Shown: positions 20,232 through 30,006, counted from the stretch's first letter. The stretch is DNA of 64,000 nt from Akkermansia muciniphila (GCA_945901795.1 CAMDLP010000005.1:29575-93574); one strand, 5' to 3'. The notes: a model not told the origin generated them from the letters alone. Numbers and translations: made by a program.

Positions 20232-21599
20232 TCAGATACCGAGGTCCTTCAGCTTGCGCTGGAGGGTTCTGCGGCTGACACCTAGAAGATCCGCCGCGTG
20301 GGTGCGGTTTCCTCCGGCGAGGGAGAGTGCGGCCCGGATCGTATTGGTTTCGAGCGCATGCAAGTTGAATTCAGCCGGAGCAGCAAGGGTGTTTTTGGTC
20401 GGCGGGGAGGAAATCCCGATGTCGGCGGCGGGAAAGCGCAGGAATTGCGGGAGGTGGCGGGCCTCGATGACCGAATCGTTACTCATCACCACGCCGTGCT
20501 CGATGGCGGTGCGGAGTTCGCGGACGTTGCCGGGCCACGAGTAGGTCAGTAGCAACTGCATCGCGTCGTCCGCCAGCGGTTTCACCGGGCGGTCGTTTTC
20601 CTTGGCGAATTCCTGGAGAAAACTCCCCACCAGCAAGACGATGTCCTCTTGCCGGTCGCGCAGCGGCGGCATTTCGATTTTCACCACGTTGAGCCGGAAA
20701 TAGAGATCCTCGCGGAAATTGCCGTTCGCGACCAGCGCCTTGAGATTTTTGTTAGTCGCGGCGATGACCCGGACATCGACCTTGATCGGCGAGTTCGAGC
20801 CGACGCGTTCGAGCGTGCGCTCGGACAGCACGCGCAGCAGTTTTACCTGGGTGGAGGCGTCGATCTCGCCGATTTCATCGAGGAAAAGCGTGCCGCCGTC
20901 CGCTTGCTCAAAGCGGCCGATCCGGCGCTGCGAGGCTCCGGTGAACGAGCCTTTTTCATGGCCGAAAAGCTCGCTTTCCAACAACTGCGGCGAGAGCGCG
21001 GCGCAGTGGACGATGACCATTTTCGCCGCCGGCCGGCCGGAAAGATGGTGCAGCGTGTGCGCGACGACTTCCTTGCCGGTGCCGGACTCGCCTTCGATCA
21101 GGACGGTGGCCCGCGTCGGCGCGACCTGCTGGACGAGTTCGGAAACCCGGCCGATGGCGGCGGATTTGCCGATCAGGCGGTCGAGCTTGTGGGATTTTTT
21201 GACCTGTTGGACGAGCTGTTGGTTCTCCGTTTCGAGCGTGCGGTTGCGGAGCGCGCGCTTGAGCAGCATTTCCACTTCGTCGATGTTGAGCGGCTTGGTG
21301 ACGAAGTGCCACGCGCCGCGGCGCATCGCCTCGACCGCTGTGTCCACCGAGCCGTAAGCGGTCATCATGATGGCGACCGGCGGTTCGGGCAGGGCGAGCG
21401 CTGCGTCTAGCAGGTCCATGCCCGAGTCGCCGCCGAGCCGGAGGTCGGTGAGCAGGATTTTGATCGGCTCGGATTTCAAAATCGCCAGCGCCTCGCTCGC
21501 GCTGGAGGCGGTGTAAACGTCGAATTCCTCTTCCAACGCGCTGCGCAGCCCCTCGCGGGTCGCGCGTTCGTCTTCAACGATCAGCAAGGTGGGTAACAT
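20232..21599 (-). CDS. Sigma54-dependent response regulator (NtrC family)
   Basis: Receiver domain, GESGTGKEVVAHTLHHLS, ELFGHEKGSFTGA, GTLFLDEIGEI, Fis-type HTH at C-terminus. Confidence 0.95.
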   Translation of the reverse strand: MLPTLLIVEDERATREGLRSALEEEFDVYTASSASEALAILKSEPIKILLTDLRLGGDSGMDLLDAALALPEPPVAIMMTAYGSVDTAVEAMRRGAWHFVTKPLNIDEVEMLLKRALRNRTLETENQQLVQQVKKSHKLDRLIGKSAAIGRVSELVQQVAPTRATVLIEGESGTGKEVVAHTLHHLSGRPAAKMVIVHCAALSPQLLESELFGHEKGSFTGASQRRIGRFEQADGGTLFLDEIGEIDASTQVKLLRVLSERTLERVGSNSPIKVDVRVIAATNKNLKALVANGNFREDLYFRLNVVKIEMPPLRDRQEDIVLLVGSFLQEFAKENDRPVKPLADDAMQLLLTYSWPGNVRELRTAIEHGVVMSNDSVIEARHLPQFLRFPAADIGISSPPTKNTLAAPAEFNLHALETNTIRAALSLAGGNRTHAADLLGVSRRTLQRKLKDLGI

Positions 21600-21611
21600 G
21601 GGCGTGGAATT

Positions 21612-22835
21612 TTAAAGGTCGATGACCGGATCGGGTTCGGGCGCGGCGAGCAGCCTGACTGGCCGCTCCTTGTGAGGTAAATTGATCAGCACGCGCGTGC
21701 CTTGGTTTTCCTCGCTCTCGATGGCGATCGCGCCGCCGTGCTCACGGATGATGCGGCGGACGATGAGCAGGCCGAGCCCGGAGCCCGAGGATTTCGTCGT
21801 GTGGTAGGGCTCGAACAGCGCGCCCATGTGCTCCGGGGAAATGCCGGTGCCGTTGTCCTCGATAGAGATGATGGTTTCGAAATCGTTCATCCGGGTGCGG
21901 ATGGTGATGCGACCGTCATCGGCCGGAATAGCCTGATAGGCGTTACGGATGAGGTTGTAGAAAACCTGTTGGAACTGCCCCGGATCGATGAACGCGGGCG
22001 GCAGAGAATCCGCGAGGTCGAGCTGCACGGCGATTTTCCGCGAGGCGAGCTCCGGCTCTAGCAGTCGCAGGGTGTCGTGTAAAATCGCGTGGAGGTCCTG
22101 TTTCTCGCGGAGCGGCGCGGTCGGCCGGACGGCGTGGAGGAATTGTTTGAGGATCAGGTCCAGCCGCTGGATTTCCGCGCGGGCGGTGGTGAGGTTTTCC
22201 TCCAGCGGCCCGCGCTCGCCGGGCGGCAGTTTGCGCAGTTTGCGGCCGAGAAGCTGGAGGTGGATATCGAGCGAGTTGAGCGGGTTGCCGATTTCATGGG
22301 CGACACCGGCGGCGAGCAGGGTGAGCGCGTTGAGTCGCTCGGATTCGAGATTTTCCTCCGCCTCCGCGCGGGTGCTGGTGAGATCGCGGACGAGCATCAC
22401 GTAGCCGAGCGGCTCGTGGTCGTCCTCCGCGCCATCGATCGGCGCGAGGTAGAAATTCAGGTAGCGGTTCTCCGGATAGAAAACCTCCAGGTCGCGGCTG
22501 ATCGTGCGGCCCGGTTTGCCCAGGATCGTCCAGTCGAGCCCGCGGATCTGGGTGGAAATGAACTCGCCGGTCGCCTGCTCCGGATTGAGTCCGAAGAACT
22601 GGCACGCCGCGTGATTGAGGAAACCGATCACGCCTTTCGGATCCAAAATGATCACGCCCTCATGCAGCGCCTCGAAGACTTTTTCCAGGAATCCTTTCTC
22701 GCGGATCAAGCGGGTGACGATCTGCTGGACGTCGCCGGGAACCACGCGATCCAGCCGGGCGACCAGCTTTTCCAGAAAGCCGGATTTCACCTTGTGGTTG
22801 CTTGTTTTGGATTTCCGGTGTTCAGGAATAGCCAT
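21612..22835 (-). CDS. PAS-domain sensor histidine kinase
   Basis: PAS region, AAGVAHEIGNPLNSLDIHLQLL H-box, N/G boxes (NLIRNAYQAI, IEDNGTGI, GSGLGLLIVRRIIREHGG). Confidence 0.95.
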   Translation of the reverse strand: MAIPEHRKSKTSNHKVKSGFLEKLVARLDRVVPGDVQQIVTRLIREKGFLEKVFEALHEGVIILDPKGVIGFLNHAACQFFGLNPEQATGEFISTQIRGLDWTILGKPGRTISRDLEVFYPENRYLNFYLAPIDGAEDDHEPLGYVMLVRDLTSTRAEAEENLESERLNALTLLAAGVAHEIGNPLNSLDIHLQLLGRKLRKLPPGERGPLEENLTTARAEIQRLDLILKQFLHAVRPTAPLREKQDLHAILHDTLRLLEPELASRKIAVQLDLADSLPPAFIDPGQFQQVFYNLIRNAYQAIPADDGRITIRTRMNDFETIISIEDNGTGISPEHMGALFEPYHTTKSSGSGLGLLIVRRIIREHGGAIAIESEENQGTRVLINLPHKERPVRLLAAPEPDPVIDL

Positions 22836-23163
22836 GAGCGACGTTTTATTGGTCCTTTGCACCTTCCCGGATTCCGAACAGGCGCGACAGATTGGCACGG
22901 TCCTAGTTGAAGCGCAACTCGCGGCTTGTGTCAATCTCGTGCCCGGCGTCGAGTCGGTCTACCGCTGGCAGGGGAAGGTCGAGACCGCCGCCGAGACGCT
23001 CGCGATTTTCAAGACCACCGCTGCCGCGTTCCCCGCGTTCGGGAAAATGCTGACCGAGCTCCACCCCTACGAAGTCCCGGAAATTCTCGCGCTGGAACCC
23101 GCGCAAATCGCCGCGCCCTATCGCGCGTGGCTGCTCAATAACGTGGCACTTCCGGATCGATGA
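22834..23163 (+). CDS. cutA: Divalent-cation tolerance protein CutA
   Basis: LVLCTFPDSEQARQIGTVLVEAQLAACVNLVPGVESVYRWQGKVETAAETLAIFKTT...LHPYEVPEILAL. Confidence 0.93.
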   Translation: MSDVLLVLCTFPDSEQARQIGTVLVEAQLAACVNLVPGVESVYRWQGKVETAAETLAIFKTTAAAFPAFGKMLTELHPYEVPEILALEPAQIAAPYRAWLLNNVALPDR

Positions 23164-23503
23164 GCCGCGACCACGCGTCGATGCCTCCGCTCATGGAAAA
23201 CGCGTTTTTCACTCCGTGCGCCCGTAAAAAAAGAGCGCCGCGCAGCGAGCGCATGCCGTGGTGGCAATAAACGACCATTCCGCGGGCGTCGTCCGCGGTC
23301 AGCCGTTCTCCGGCCTCCGGAAACGTGCCGAGAGGAAACCACTCGTTGCCCGCGATCTGACAGATCGCCAGCTCGTCTTGCTCGCGGCAATCGATTAGCC
23401 GCGGCCGCTGCTCACACGGCAGTCGGACCCACGCCGCGACCTCCTCCGGGGTGATTTCCGCAGTCTTTCCCGCATCTGGGAGAAATGACGATCTGTTGCT
23501 CAC
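23135..23503 (-). CDS. Rhodanese-like domain protein
   Basis: LIDCREQDELAICQIAGNEWFPLGTF...MVVYCHHGMRSLRGALFL. Confidence 0.92.
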   Translation of the reverse strand: MSNRSSFLPDAGKTAEITPEEVAAWVRLPCEQRPRLIDCREQDELAICQIAGNEWFPLGTFPEAGERLTADDARGMVVYCHHGMRSLRGALFLRAHGVKNAFSMSGGIDAWSRLIDPEVPRY

Positions 23504-24126
23504 TCGACGATGACGGGCGTGCCGACCTCGACGCTTTCAAAGAAGTGAGTGGACATGTGATGCGGCATCCGGATGCAACCGTGCGAGGCGGCGTAGCCGG
23601 GAAGATAGCCGGTGTGCATCCCGATGCCGCCGTTGAAGCGCATGAAATTCGGCATCGGCGCGTTGTAGAAAATTTCCCCCGGAGGAATTTTGTCCACCCG
23701 GATGTCCACGTTGTCGTTCGTCGTCATCCCCGTCGCCTTGTTTTTGAAAACCCCGTAGATTGACGAGACGTGATCTTTGTTCTTCTGGATGATTTTATAT
23801 TTCCCGGCAGGCGTTCCGTGGTCCTCGGTGCCGCTGGAAATCCGGGAAATCCCCACCAGCACGCCGCCCTTGTAGAAAAACGCCTTCTGCTGGCCGCGGT
23901 TGATCCTGACCAGCGGGCTGCCCGTCGCGCTGTCGCCATCCCAGTAGGAAACGTCGTCCGGAATCGCCGGGGCCGGGTGGTGCGGCCCACCGGAAGTCTG
24001 TTGCTGGATCGGTCCGCCGAGTCCTTTGAGGTAGTCGGATTGTCCGGGAACGGTCGGCCCGCACGAGCTTAGCAGCAATACCGCCAGCCCGAAAATCGGA
24101 AGATAGTTAAGGAAGCTTGATTTCAT
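23500..24126 (-). CDS. L,D-transpeptidase (YkuD) lipoprotein
   Basis: Lipobox LLSSC; YkuD motif IGMHTGYLPGYAASHGCIRM. Confidence 0.92.
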   Translation of the reverse strand: MKSSFLNYLPIFGLAVLLLSSCGPTVPGQSDYLKGLGGPIQQQTSGGPHHPAPAIPDDVSYWDGDSATGSPLVRINRGQQKAFFYKGGVLVGISRISSGTEDHGTPAGKYKIIQKNKDHVSSIYGVFKNKATGMTTNDNVDIRVDKIPPGEIFYNAPMPNFMRFNGGIGMHTGYLPGYAASHGCIRMPHHMSTHFFESVEVGTPVIVE

Positions 24127-24195
24127 TTTGCGGCGCAGATTGCACTCGGAACCGGGATCGGTCAAGGCTGGGAGAGGAAAGCGGGATTCCGGCAT

Positions 24196-24600
24196 TCAAA
24201 CGGGGATCAGGACGGTGACATCCGGCCAGAGGGCGAAAAGGGCTTCATCCAAGGTGGCGAGTTTCCCGCCCTTGCGCCGGGCCAGCTCGGCGAGCCATGC
24301 GTCCGTGACTTGGCGGTGACCGCTGAGGCGGCTGGGTGAAATCTCGGTGTAGGAGAAATTTTCGGGCCAGAAAACGTGCCGCGGGTGGGCGCGGACGGAC
24401 GCGAGGGCGGACCATGCCGCTGCTGCGGATTTGTCGCGGGCGTGGATCATGTGCATTCGGAGCAGGCTGCCTTCGGTGATCGGGCAAGTCGCGAAAGCGT
24501 CGCCTTGGATCGTGGCCAACCAGCGGTGCACCCGGTCGTGGTGGACGTGATCGGGGAGCATGGCACCGATCAGAATATTCCCATCCAGAAGCCAGGTCAT
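24196..24600 (-). CDS. vapC: PIN-domain toxin (VapC family)
   Basis: MTWLLDGNILIGAMLPDHVHHDRVHRWL ... CPITEGSLLRM...TDAWLAELARRKGGKLATLDEAL. Confidence 0.9.
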   Translation of the reverse strand: MTWLLDGNILIGAMLPDHVHHDRVHRWLATIQGDAFATCPITEGSLLRMHMIHARDKSAAAAWSALASVRAHPRHVFWPENFSYTEISPSRLSGHRQVTDAWLAELARRKGGKLATLDEALFALWPDVTVLIPV

Positions 24601-24896
24601 TTCAAGGCCTCCTCGATTTTCTCAGGTGGGAGGCCCATGATTTCGGAGGGCCGGACGAGGTCTTCATCCATGGCATGGCGGATGTCTTCGTCGGTGATCC
24701 GCCGACCTTCGCTTTGAGAGACAGGGAAGCCGGACAGCGGGTGGACACCGGGCGCGGACGGGGAAATCGGAGTTGCCGACAGGGTGCGGTGACGCAGCAG
24801 GTCTCCGACCGCTTTGCTGATGGAGGTTTTGGTCGCAATGGCGTGGCTGCGAGCCATGGCGTAGAGATCGTCGTCGAGATTGATCGTCAAGCGCAT
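24597..24896 (-). CDS. Ribbon-helix-helix antitoxin (VapB-like)
   Basis: MRLTINLDDDLYAMARSHAIATKTSISKAVGDLLRH; 4-nt overlap with vapC. Confidence 0.85.
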   Translation of the reverse strand: MRLTINLDDDLYAMARSHAIATKTSISKAVGDLLRHRTLSATPISPSAPGVHPLSGFPVSQSEGRRITDEDIRHAMDEDLVRPSEIMGLPPEKIEEALK

Positions 24897-24944
24897 GAAT
24901 GCACCATGGTGCAGTGGTGCGTCGGTGTCAAGTGGGATGCTTTT

Positions 24945-25301
24945 TCAGCGGCTTCGTTCGAGATGCACGGCGACGCACTCGGTGTTTGGGAGGATGTGTT
25001 TTTCGATGCTGATGGCGACGCGTGCGAGCGGGTGGTTTCCGAGCAGATGGTCGGCGATTTCTACGGCGAGCGTCTCGATGAGGCGGCGCGGGCGGGCGGC
25101 GGCGAGGGACTCGATTTCCTGCGAGACGGCGTAGTAATCGACGGTGCGGGAAATTTCATCCGCCAAGCCGTCGAAGCCTTGCGACGGGGTCATGCGGATA
25201 GTGACGAGGAGGGTTTGGGAAATGGCGCGTTCCTCGTCGGGCACTCCGATGAGGGTGCAGACGCGGAGGCGGCGGATCTCGATGGTGTCAGGCGGTTGCA
25301 T
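24945..25301 (-). CDS. folB: Dihydroneopterin aldolase family protein
   Basis: DTIEIRRLRVCTLIGVPDEERAISQTLLVTIRM...DYYAVSQEIESLAAARPRRLIETLAVEIADHLL. Confidence 0.85.
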   Translation of the reverse strand: MQPPDTIEIRRLRVCTLIGVPDEERAISQTLLVTIRMTPSQGFDGLADEISRTVDYYAVSQEIESLAAARPRRLIETLAVEIADHLLGNHPLARVAISIEKHILPNTECVAVHLERSR

Positions 25302-26340
25302 GGGGGATGAGGTTGCGGTCGATGGACTCGGTGAGGAGGAAGCGGGTGGGCTCGTTGAGATCGAGAGCGAGGGCGTCTGCGGGGGAAAGCCAGCGGAACT
25401 CCTCGGCTTCGTCGTTGAGGGTGACGGCGGTGGTGGTGGCGCGGGCGACGTAGTTGAGCAGCAGGAAATGCTCGGGGCGCTGGAATTCGGGCGAGAGGAT
25501 GCAGTCTTGGACGAGGGCGAACTCGATGTCGCGGAGCTCGAGCCCGGTTTCCTCGCGGATCTCGCGGCGGAGGGCGTCGTTGGAGGGTTCGCCGCGCTCG
25601 ATTTTGCCGCCGGGAATGCCCCAGCGGTCGCCCCATTTGTGGGTGCGGATCATCAGGACGTGGCCATTTCCATCGTGAATGAGCGCGCCGACGGTGGCGA
25701 CGGGGCGGGAAACGCCGCGGCGGCGGTCGAGCAGGCTGCGGAGGACGCCGAGGTCGGGCACGGTGAGATCCGGGCGGACGGCGGCGAGGATTTCCGCGTG
25801 GTTGTAGCCGGTGAGTACGGCGATGGAGGAAATGCCACCGTGGCGGGCGGTTTCCACGTCGTGGGTCATGTCGCCGACGAAAGCGGTCTCGGCGGGGTCG
25901 AGGCCGTGGGTTTCGAGGATTTGGTGGATGATTTCCCGCTTGTCCAGGACGCCAGAATAGGTGGCCTCGAAATGGTGGCGGAGGCCGAAATCGTCCATCT
26001 GGCGCTCGAAGGCGAGGGTGTCCATGGAGGTGAGGACGAAGCAGCGAATGCCGATGGCGCTGCACCATTCGAGCTTTTCGCGGGCGTGGGGCAGGACGGT
26101 GACGGGCGTGATCGCGGCGTCGAAGGCCGGGCGGAAATGGGCTTCAAGTTCCTCCAGCGAGACGTGCGGGAGGAGCTCGGCGTAGAATTCCCGGTAAGGC
26201 AACCGGAACGCGCGGCGGAAGCTTTCGCGGTCGAGCGCGGCGATTTCATATTTCCCGAGCACGGCGTTGGTCGCCTCGATGACCGGGCCGAGGTCGTCCA
26301 CCAGCGTGCCGGACCAATCGAAGATGAGATTTCTGAACAT
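25288..26340 (-). CDS. HAD hydrolase - Nudix hydrolase fusion
   Basis: N-terminal LIFDWSGTLVDDLGPV / VGDMTHDVETARHGG (HAD); C-terminal Nudix box GKIERGEPSNDALRREIREETGLEL. Confidence 0.92.
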   Translation of the reverse strand: MFRNLIFDWSGTLVDDLGPVIEATNAVLGKYEIAALDRESFRRAFRLPYREFYAELLPHVSLEELEAHFRPAFDAAITPVTVLPHAREKLEWCSAIGIRCFVLTSMDTLAFERQMDDFGLRHHFEATYSGVLDKREIIHQILETHGLDPAETAFVGDMTHDVETARHGGISSIAVLTGYNHAEILAAVRPDLTVPDLGVLRSLLDRRRGVSRPVATVGALIHDGNGHVLMIRTHKWGDRWGIPGGKIERGEPSNDALRREIREETGLELRDIEFALVQDCILSPEFQRPEHFLLLNYVARATTTAVTLNDEAEEFRWLSPADALALDLNEPTRFLLTESIDRNLIPHATA

Positions 26341-26352
26341 GGGAGAGCCGTT

Positions 26353-26751
26353 TTATCCAAGTTGAAACTTGATCGATTTGATCCGCCCCTCGCCGAGCTG
26401 GTCGCGGATGCGGGTGAGCAGCATGGGTTTCATTTGCTCCAATTGGAAGCGTAGCGCCGGCTGGGTCACGCGGAGGACGAGGTTTCCGCCCTTCACGGAG
26501 ATCGGCTCGGTGTGGCGGGCGATGAAATCCCCGGCGAGTTCCTTCCAAGTCGCGCGGACTTGGTCTTCGTGCAGGCCGTCTTCCGCCCCGGCGGCGCGCA
26601 GGATCGCGGCCACGAATTGCTGCGCGAGATGGATGCCGGCGTTGAGGTCCGCCGGTTCCTCGGCACCGCGCCATTCCCGCAGGATTTCCTCGCGGATTCT
26701 GCTGGAGCGCGGCGGCTTTTTCATCGCGGCGTGGCGCTTAGGCGTCGCCAT
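26353..26751 (-). CDS. DUF721 / DciA-like protein
   Basis: VRATWKELAGDFIARHTEPISVKGGNLVLRVTQPALRFQLEQMKPMLLTRIRDQLG. Confidence 0.75.
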   Translation of the reverse strand: MATPKRHAAMKKPPRSSRIREEILREWRGAEEPADLNAGIHLAQQFVAAILRAAGAEDGLHEDQVRATWKELAGDFIARHTEPISVKGGNLVLRVTQPALRFQLEQMKPMLLTRIRDQLGEGRIKSIKFQLG

Positions 26752-26974
26752 CCTCGCCGATCGCCTCCACCGGGCAACCTTCCATGGCCTCGCGGCATTG
26801 CGCGAGCTCCTCGTCGTTTCCGGGTTGCTTGAAAACGTAGGAATAACCCTCGTCCTCGGCACGAGTGAAATTGTTCGGCGCGGTCTCACGGCAGAGATCA
26901 CAATCGATGCACTGGCTGTCCACATAGAACTTGCCGGTTACGTTTTCCACATTCTTGTCTTCGCGGTCAGCCAT
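26738..26974 (-). CDS. Ferredoxin
   Basis: FYVDSQCIDCDLCRETAPNNFTRAEDEGYSYVFKQP...CREAMEGCPVEAIGEDGDA. Confidence 0.9.
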   Translation of the reverse strand: MADREDKNVENVTGKFYVDSQCIDCDLCRETAPNNFTRAEDEGYSYVFKQPGNDEELAQCREAMEGCPVEAIGEDGDA

Positions 26975-27111
26975 AGGAATTATCGGGATTAACAGCCCCT
27001 TGGATGACTTCAGCGGGCTTGGGATGCAACTCGATTTTTTCGGAAATTCAGATTCGGCTTTCGCACTGGTCAAGTCGGAGTCCCCGTTCTAAAAATGCCC
27101 CCGCACCCGTC

Positions 27112-28212
27112 ATGACACCCAACCCACCTCCATCCCCCGAAGGATCATCCCTTCCTCCGCGACATCGCCCGAAGATGGGTGATCTGGTCAAGGATACGAC
27201 CGAGCTGGATTTGTGGGCCTTCGACGAGCCGACCGGACCGGACGAGCAGGACAAGGGAGGCGCTCCAAGCCGGCCTGCTCGCTCCGTGGGAATTCCTGCT
27301 TCCCGCAGTTCGGGGAGCGTGAAGAAGCGGGCGGCCAGCGATTCGCTGAAATCCGAGGAATCGCCGCCACCGCAGAATTCAGGGACCGAGGAGCGCATCC
27401 AGATCGATGTCAGCAACAAGCGCCCGAGATCCCAACCGGTATCAAGTCCGGTGCACCGTGCGAAGCTTCGCGGCGAATTTGACGAGCTCGACGTGGGAAA
27501 CGAGCCGGAACCATCTCCCGAGCCCGCGCCGGTTTCCGTTAGTGAGATTGCGCCGCCGGAGCCGGCCATCGAGGAAATCGTTGAGGAAACTCCGGCGGTT
27601 GTGATTCCGCCGGTGGTTGAGCAGGACGAGTTTTCCCCGCGGATCCGGGAAAACGCCGAGCCCGTTTCCTTGCGCCCGCATCTGGGTCTTTCCAAGGTGG
27701 AGCGGATCGGTCTGGCGGGATTGCTGGGAGTGCTGCTGATCGGCGGGGGAGTGGTTTATTTCAAAGCCATCCACCGCTTGCCCGCGGGGGCCGGGCGTTT
27801 GCTGGAGAACGATTTCCCGGTCAAGGGCGCACACCTAACAATCGCTTCCGCCGACACTTACTGGCGCGCCCCGATCACCGATGGTGCTTATGTCGAAACC
27901 GTCCGCCGCGGCACCCAGCTGGTGCCGGTGGTCGATCTAACGGTGAAAAGCGGCCCGGCCGCAGTCCGGGTGTTTTTCCGTAACAGCGACGGCGACGTCA
28001 TCGGCGACGCGGTGACCCGCACCATCCATGCTGGGGCCTCGCTGGAGGTGGCCGCCACCGCCGGCTTTGAGGACGTGGGGATGCACGCCGCCTACCGCAC
28101 CGGACAAAGCAAGCCGTGGACGGTGCAGGTCTATGAGGCTCCTTCCGAAAATTCGCCGGGGCCTGCTTTCAAAAAGCTTTTCGAAATGAACATCTCCACC
28201 GACCGCCGCTGA
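27112..28212 (+). CDS. Hypothetical membrane-anchored protein with a disordered N-terminus and a single TM segment
   Basis: Pro/Glu-rich N-terminal half, TM IGLAGLLGVLLIGGGVVYF, C-terminal extracytoplasmic domain. Confidence 0.6.
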   Translation: MTPNPPPSPEGSSLPPRHRPKMGDLVKDTTELDLWAFDEPTGPDEQDKGGAPSRPARSVGIPASRSSGSVKKRAASDSLKSEESPPPQNSGTEERIQIDVSNKRPRSQPVSSPVHRAKLRGEFDELDVGNEPEPSPEPAPVSVSEIAPPEPAIEEIVEETPAVVIPPVVEQDEFSPRIRENAEPVSLRPHLGLSKVERIGLAGLLGVLLIGGGVVYFKAIHRLPAGAGRLLENDFPVKGAHLTIASADTYWRAPITDGAYVETVRRGTQLVPVVDLTVKSGPAAVRVFFRNSDGDVIGDAVTRTIHAGASLEVAATAGFEDVGMHAAYRTGQSKPWTVQVYEAPSENSPGPAFKKLFEMNISTDRR

Positions 28213-28224
28213 ATTTCCACCGCC

Positions 28225-29052
28225 ATGACCAATCAAGAAGTCACTCCGCTCGTGCCCAGGGAAGGCTGGCACGTCATGCATTTGTTCTATCACGTCGATC
28301 ACGCGCAATGGGCGCTTTACAGCGACGAGGAGCAGCGCCAAGCCAAGACCCGCCTCACCGAACTGGTGCAGGAAATCCGCGCCACGCCGGACACGCACCT
28401 GTTGATTTTCTCCGTCGCGACTCCGAAGGCGGACCTCGGCTTCATGCTGCTGACGCCGGACCTGCAGGTGGCTAACATGTTTGAAAAACAGCTCAGTCTT
28501 TCCCTCGGGCCGGAGATTCTCAGTCCGACGTATTCCTACCTTTCCCAAACCGAGAGCTCGGAATACACCACCAGCCGCGAGCAATATGCGGCGGAAACTT
28601 TGGGCACCGAGGAAGGTCTCGTCGAGGGGACGCCCGAGTTCGAAGCCGGGCTCAAGGCCTTCGACGAGCGGATGGCGCACTATCTCAAACACCGGCTCTA
28701 TCCGGTCCTGCCCGACTGGCCAGTGATTTGTTTCTACCCGATGTCCAAGCGCCGCAACGGCGGGGACAACTGGTATGCGCTCGATTTCGAAGCCCGCAAG
28801 AAATTGATGGCTGGCCATGCTCGCGTGGGGCGCACTTATTCCGGTAGGATTCTCCAGCTCATCACCGGCTCGACCGGTCTCGATGAATTCGAATGGTGCG
28901 TCACCCTGCTGGCTAAGGACACCATCGACATCAAGTCGATTGTTTATGAAATGCGCTTCGACGAGGTCACCGCGCGCTACGGCGAGTTCGGGGATTTCTA
29001 CATCGGTATGCAGCTGCCGCTCGATGTGTTGTTCCGGCGGATCTGCCTCTGA
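28225..29052 (+). CDS. hemQ: Chlorite dismutase-family protein, probable HemQ-type coproheme decarboxylase
   Basis: VICFYPMSKRRNGGDNWYALDFEARKKLMAGHARVGRTYSGRILQLITGSTGLDEFEWCVTLLAKD. Confidence 0.85.
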   Translation: MTNQEVTPLVPREGWHVMHLFYHVDHAQWALYSDEEQRQAKTRLTELVQEIRATPDTHLLIFSVATPKADLGFMLLTPDLQVANMFEKQLSLSLGPEILSPTYSYLSQTESSEYTTSREQYAAETLGTEEGLVEGTPEFEAGLKAFDERMAHYLKHRLYPVLPDWPVICFYPMSKRRNGGDNWYALDFEARKKLMAGHARVGRTYSGRILQLITGSTGLDEFEWCVTLLAKDTIDIKSIVYEMRFDEVTARYGEFGDFYIGMQLPLDVLFRRICL

Positions 29053-29063
29053 TTTCAAACACG

Positions 29064-29101
29064 AAAAAGCCCGGCTCCAGTGATGGAGCCGGGCTTTTTT
29101 T
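29064..29101. terminator. Bidirectional rho-independent terminator between hemQ (+) and tsf (-)
   Basis: AAAAAGCCCGGCTCCAGTGATGGAGCCGGGCTTTTTTT. Confidence 0.92.
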
Positions 29102-29111
29102 GTGAATCCAA

Positions 29112-29978
29112 TTATTCGCCGAGTCCGAAGCGGACGAAGCGGGTGACGGTGAGGGTGTCGCCGAGTTCCTTGCCCTTGGCTTCTAGCAGGGCGGAGACCT
29201 TGATGTCGGAGTCCTTCACGAATCCTTGCTCGAGGAAGCAGCTTTCGGCGAAGAACTTGCCGATTTGACCCTTGAGGATGTTTTCGATGATGTTCGCGGG
29301 CTTGCCTTCCGCGAGGAGGCGAGTGCGGAAAATGTCGAGCTCGTTGTCCACCACGGATTGCGGGATGTCGTCGCGGGAAAGTCCCTTGGGCGCGCAGGCC
29401 GCGATGTGTAGCGTCAGGTCCTTGATGAGTTCCTTGAAGCTCTCGGTGTTGCGGGTTTCAGGCTGGGTGGTGCCCACCTCGATGAGCACGCCGACCTTGC
29501 CACCGAGGTGGATGTAGGAGGCGACGACACCGCCGGTGGCTGCGTCGTAGCGGACGTATTTGCGGAATTGAAGGTTCTCGCCGACTTCGCCGACCTTCGC
29601 CTTGATCGTGTCATCGAGGGATTGCTCGCCGTGTTGATGGGCGAGGGCGGCGTCGAGATCCGCAACGGTGGAGGCGGCGAGTGCGTCTGCGATGTCACCG
29701 ACGAAGGCTTGGAAGCTCTCGTTTTTGGAGACGAAGTCGGTTTCGCAGTTCACTTCTAGCAGGAGGCCGGAGGTGGCATCCGCGTTGATGCGGGCGGTGA
29801 TGACGCCTTCATTGGCGGCGCGGTCGGCCATCTTGCTGGACTTCATGATGCCTCGCTCGCGAAGGAGCTTGATGGAGGCTTCGATGTCGCCGTTGGTTTC
29901 GGTGAGGACTTTCTTGCAGTCCATCATGGGGGCGCTGGTTTTATCGCGGAGTTCTTTGACGATTGATGCGGTGATCAT
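29112..29978 (-). CDS. tsf: Elongation factor Ts
   Basis: MITASIVKELRDKTSAPMMDCKKVLTETNGDIEASIKLLRERG; VNCETDFVSKNESFQ. Confidence 0.96.
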   Translation of the reverse strand: MITASIVKELRDKTSAPMMDCKKVLTETNGDIEASIKLLRERGIMKSSKMADRAANEGVITARINADATSGLLLEVNCETDFVSKNESFQAFVGDIADALAASTVADLDAALAHQHGEQSLDDTIKAKVGEVGENLQFRKYVRYDAATGGVVASYIHLGGKVGVLIEVGTTQPETRNTESFKELIKDLTLHIAACAPKGLSRDDIPQSVVDNELDIFRTRLLAEGKPANIIENILKGQIGKFFAESCFLEQGFVKDSDIKVSALLEAKGKELGDTLTVTRFVRFGLGE

Positions 29979-30006
29979 TTGAAAATTTTAGTGAGTGGTA
30001 GAGAGG

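Noticed and set aside
25144-26454. 436-aa plus-strand ORF opposite HAD-Nudix/folB
   Set aside because: Antisense to genes with intact catalytic motifs; composition typical of a shadow frame.
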